DNA from: Hominenteromicrobium gallistercoris
Lineage (GTDB): Bacteria > Bacillota > Clostridia > Oscillospirales > Acutalibacteraceae
Reading direction: 5' to 3'
Length of the DNA: 32,361 bases
Assembly (NCBI GenBank): GCA_019119145.1
Contig: DWXR01000048.1
Location: forward strand, 1 to 32,361
Shown here: positions 29,084 through 32,361 of the stretch, in pieces
Layout of the letters: every line of letters begins with the position of its first letter
Position numbering within the stretch: position 1 is the first letter of the stretch
Notes under the pieces: model-generated
Database searches by the model: none
Seen by the model: the letters and a program-made list of their open reading frames with translations, nothing else
What the model was told of the DNA's origin: nothing
Translations under genes and position numbers: made by a program

Positions 29084-30133
29084 TTAGAAGTAAACGACCT
29101 GGTTCTTTTCGGCGCTCTCGAAGATGGCCTCCATCAGGCGCATCAGCTCGCGCTGCTGGTCGTGTGTGACGATCGGCTCGGCCTCGCCGTTCACGACGGC
29201 CGCGATGTTGCGGTAGTAGTCGTGGATGTCGGAATCGATGCGCTCGAGCGGGTACTCGCGGATCGTCTCCGGCGTGCGGGGCGCCATCGTCTTCGTCAGG
29301 CCGGCGGCCGTGACGATCGGCACCGCGTCGTGCTCTTCGTCGCTCGTCGCAACGACGATCTTGCCGTTGATGTCCCAGTCCTCGATGACGGCGCTGCCGT
29401 TCAGGCCGAGGATGTACCAGCGCGGCAGGTTGATGAAGTTGCTCGTGCCGACTTCAACGGTGAACTTCACGCCGTTGTCGAACAGGAAGACCGCAGTGAA
29501 GCCGTCATCGACCTCCTCGTTCGTGACGTTCGAGAGCGTCGCGTAGACGGAAACCGGCATTTTGCCCATCATCATGTTCATCTGGTCGAGCAGGTGAACG
29601 CCCCAGTCGAGCACCATGCCGCCGCCCTGCGCCTTCGTGTTGCGCCAGTCGCCCGGGATGCCGCGCGAGCCGTGCACACGGGACTCGATGCTGAAGATGC
29701 GGCCCATCTTGTCGGATTCGTAGATCGCCTTCGCAATGCGGAAGTCCTCGTCCCAGCGGCGGTTCTGATGCACCGTGAAGCATACGCCGCAGCGGTTCGC
29801 CGCCGCGATCATCTCCTCAAGGTCTGCGGTGCAGAGCGTGACCGGCTTCTCGCTGATGACGAGCTTTCCGGCCTCCATGGCCTGGATGCAGACGGGCTTG
29901 TGCTGGTCGTTCGGGATCGCGACGGTCACGGCGTCGACCGTGTCGTCTGCGAGCAGCGCCTCGAGCGAGGGATATGCCTTGATGCCGTTTGCTTCGGCGG
30001 CGGCGTTGCGCTCGGGCAGGATGTCGTACACGCCGGCAAGCTCCACAACGCCCGGGATCTCCTGCAGGCGCTTCGTGTGCCAGCCGCCCATGCCGCCGTA
30101 ACCGATGACGGCGACTCTTACAACTTTGGACAT
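29084..30133 (-). CDS. Gfo/Idh/MocA-family oxidoreductase
   Basis: NAD(P)-dependent sugar or inositol dehydrogenase-like enzyme, 349 residues. The Rossmann domain shows VAVIGYGGMGGWHTKRL (GxGxxG-like), AVTVAIPNDQHKPVCIQAMEAGK and the catalytic-site motif ISEKPVTLC (EKP). The C-terminal domain contains GGGMVLDWGVHLLDQMNMM, with the His and Asp residues that act on the sugar. ATG 30133 (AGAGGAG 10 bases ahead) is chosen over the in-frame ATG 30166. The gene is alone between its promoter and a terminator. With GH30, GH42 and UxuA nearby it fits carbohydrate use; the substrate is unknown. Confidence 0.92.
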   Translation of the reverse strand: MSKVVRVAVIGYGGMGGWHTKRLQEIPGVVELAGVYDILPERNAAAEANGIKAYPSLEALLADDTVDAVTVAIPNDQHKPVCIQAMEAGKLVISEKPVTLCTADLEEMIAAANRCGVCFTVHQNRRWDEDFRIAKAIYESDKMGRIFSIESRVHGSRGIPGDWRNTKAQGGGMVLDWGVHLLDQMNMMMGKMPVSVYATLSNVTNEEVDDGFTAVFLFDNGVKFTVEVGTSNFINLPRWYILGLNGSAVIEDWDINGKIVVATSDEEHDAVPIVTAAGLTKTMAPRTPETIREYPLERIDSDIHDYYRNIAAVVNGEAEPIVTHDQQRELMRLMEAIFESAEKNQVVYF

Positions 30134-30194
30134 AATCGTGATACTCCTCTCTGAAAATAAACACACACGGCACGTTCGCCGTTAATCTGACACC

Positions 30195-30222
30195 ATTATA
30201 GCGGATTAAAGCGAAATTGCAA
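30195..30222 (-). promoter_or_regulatory. Promoter of the oxidoreductase gene
   Basis: Read leftwards: TTGCAA (30217-30222), a 16-base spacer, perfect TATAAT (30195-30200). Between this and the next promoter a loose inverted repeat GCACG/CGTGC (near 30270-30287) is seen. Confidence 0.78.
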
Positions 30223-30335
30223 GACCTTTCACCGAATATTCACGAATTATTTTTGCGGGATATGACAGCACGGCTGAACGGTCGTGCGGCTTGGGCGCCC
30301 ATGCTGGCAGGATAATGAAAGTAAGAACGCTTTGC

Positions 30336-30364
30336 TTGACACATCTGCGCTGCGGTGATAGAAT
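30336..30364 (+). promoter_or_regulatory. Promoter of the alpha/beta hydrolase gene
   Basis: Consensus TTGACA (30336-30341), a 17-base spacer, TAGAAT (30359-30364). Confidence 0.82.
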
Positions 30365-30406
30365 CGGGAAAAAGTTTTACTTGGAGACGAAGCGGGAGGG
30401 CTTACA

Positions 30407-31183
30407 ATGAAAGTAGTGGAGTATGGAGAGAAACAGCCGCAGGTGGTTCTGTTGCTGCACGGTGGCGGGCTTTCCTGGTGGAGCTACCGGGAGGTAGCCC
30501 ACCGCCTGCAGGCGCATTACCACGTCGTTCTTCCGGTTTTGGACGGACATGCAGAGAGCGGCGTACCCTTTGTTTCTATCGAGGAAAATGCAGCAAGATT
30601 GATCTGCTATATCGAAGAGCGCTTTGGCGGCGCGGTGCTGGCGGCCGCCGGTCTTTCTCTGGGCGGTCAGATTCTTGCTGAAATGTTGGCCGAAAGAAAG
30701 TGGATTTGCCAATATGCGGTGCTTGAAAGCGCACTGGTTGTCCCGATGCGGATGACGGGCGCATGTGTTGGCCCGATTGTCCGAGCCAGCTACGGCCTGA
30801 TTCGGAAGATGTGGTTTGCAAAAATGCAGGCCAGGGCATTAGGCATACCGGAGTCGATGTTTGCGGATTATTACAGGGATACCTGCGCTTTGCGTGAAAC
30901 GGATATGATTCGCTTTATGCAGGCAAATGCAGGATACCAAATGAAAGAAGGTCTTGCGGACACATCGGCCCGAGTGCTTGTTGTTGCGGGCGGAAAAGAG
31001 AGGCGGGAAATACGGCGTTCGGCACTGCTGCTGCACAGTGCAATTCCGAACAGTCGGCTATGGATTCCTGCGCATTATAAGCACGGCGCCTGCAGCCTCC
31101 GTCATCCGCAGCTCTACGCTGAGACGCTCCACGCATGGATAGAAGGTGGCGTTTTGCCGAAGGTAGGAGAGACGGAGATATAA
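30407..31183 (+). CDS. Alpha/beta hydrolase
   Basis: The 258-residue hydrolase of the alpha/beta fold has the oxyanion-hole segment VVLLLHGGGLSWWSYRE (HGGG at 18-21), LPVLDGHAESG, and the nucleophile elbow GLSLGGQ (Ser84). The acid Asp/Glu is not obvious, and the catalytic His is probably in the AHYKHGACSLRHPQ region near the end. There is no signal peptide. Family activities include esterases and lipases; the substrate is unknown. Codon use is less GC-rich than in most neighbours (for example AAAGTAGTGGAGTATGGAG at the start), hinting at a different history. GGGAGG precedes the ATG. No terminator was recognised after the stop. Confidence 0.85.
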   Translation: MKVVEYGEKQPQVVLLLHGGGLSWWSYREVAHRLQAHYHVVLPVLDGHAESGVPFVSIEENAARLICYIEERFGGAVLAAAGLSLGGQILAEMLAERKWICQYAVLESALVVPMRMTGACVGPIVRASYGLIRKMWFAKMQARALGIPESMFADYYRDTCALRETDMIRFMQANAGYQMKEGLADTSARVLVVAGGKERREIRRSALLLHSAIPNSRLWIPAHYKHGACSLRHPQLYAETLHAWIEGGVLPKVGETEI

Positions 31184-31280
31184 GACCGCGCCTGCGTCCA
31201 TATGCGGAATAAAGGGGGGCCTCGCGGATGGGAATTCTTGCCCGTCCGTTTGCAAATCCTGCCGGAAAAGGGGCGCGCCC

Positions 31281-31309
31281 TTGCGTTTTGCCGGCCGGTG
31301 TGCTACGAT
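31281..31309 (+). promoter_or_regulatory. uxuA promoter
   Basis: TTGCGT (31281-31286), a 17-base spacer, TACGAT (31304-31309). Confidence 0.65.
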
Positions 31310-31318
31310 AAACAAAAT

Positions 31319-31329
31319 AACGATTCGTT
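31319..31329. promoter_or_regulatory. Operator-like palindrome at the uxuA start site
   Basis: AACGATTCGTT is a dyad (AACGA/TCGTT) just downstream of the expected transcription start, flanked by A and T runs. Its position suits a repressor of the GntR or LacI type, as often controls hexuronate genes. The regulator is not in the window. Confidence 0.45.
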
Positions 31330-31349
31330 TTGGGAGGATGGATCCGATC

Positions 31350-32361
<1,012 letters not shown>

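Noticed and set aside
30270..30290. Loose inverted repeat GCACG/CGTGC between the oxidoreductase and hydrolase promoters considered as an operator.
   Set aside because: It is short, imperfect and GC-rich, and expected by chance in such DNA.

Overview
The window reads as chromosomal DNA from a GC-rich, anaerobic, spore-forming member of the Bacillota, probably a gut Clostridia of the Oscillospirales type. The evidence is strong AGGAGG-type ribosome binding sites, sigma-A promoters with 16-18 base spacers, a SpoIIQ-like M23 protein behind a sigma-F-like promoter, a glycyl-radical pyruvate formate-lyase under a ZTP riboswitch, a type 1B (PyrK/PyrD) dihydroorotate dehydrogenase and several cytoplasmic glycan-degrading enzymes. 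The taxonomic placement is inference from gene content and composition. No rRNA, tRNA or CRISPR array was seen.

Layout. 1-1370: the 5' part of an IS1182-type insertion sequence, transcribed leftwards and running off the window edge. 1593-3127: an NfeD/SPFH membrane pair. 3173-4385: lexA and a NUDIX gene, read leftwards from a promoter that overlaps a LexA-box-like palindrome. 4471-4630: a candidate small RNA, with pyrimidine-rich anti-Shine-Dalgarno motifs and a very strong terminator. 4689-5668: the SpoIIQ-like gene. 5700-7256: a GH30 glycosidase. 7373-9637 (leftwards): a double-DUF1538 membrane protein followed by a tandem PII-like protein. 9797-10747: a divergent metallo-beta-lactamase-fold hydrolase; a 33-base AT-rich palindrome lies between these divergent promoters. 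10776-13965 (leftwards): pflB-pflA behind a promoter and a ZTP (pfl-motif) riboswitch with overlapping terminator. 14095-15085 (leftwards): a lone siroheme sulfite/nitrite reductase-like protein. 15135-18615: an SH3 lipoprotein-like protein, an LCP-family protein and an HD-domain protein, each with its own terminator.

18593-24636 looks like one long operon: ydcF-like, pyrC, pyrF, pyrK, pyrD and two tandem histidine phosphatases. The spacings are short and there is no internal terminator. The two phosphatases are recent duplicates with blocks of near-identical DNA. 24710-28968 holds ruvX, then degV, a GH42 beta-galactosidase and a galactoside/maltose O-acetyltransferase-like gene that are probably cotranscribed. 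29036-30222 is a leftward Gfo/Idh/MocA oxidoreductase. 30336-31183 is an alpha/beta hydrolase. The right edge cuts through uxuA (mannonate dehydratase), preceded by a promoter and a small operator-like palindrome.

Together the genes describe a fermentative glycan user: GH30, GH42, acetyltransferase, Gfo/Idh and UxuA feed sugars and uronates inward, and PflBA makes acetyl-CoA and formate. The ZTP riboswitch ties formate production to one-carbon/purine status. The rest is housekeeping (pyrimidine synthesis, RuvX, SOS control) and envelope or sporulation functions. The most novel-looking items are the anti-SD small RNA, the DUF1538/tandem-PII pair with its palindrome, and the twin phosphatases at the end of the pyr operon.
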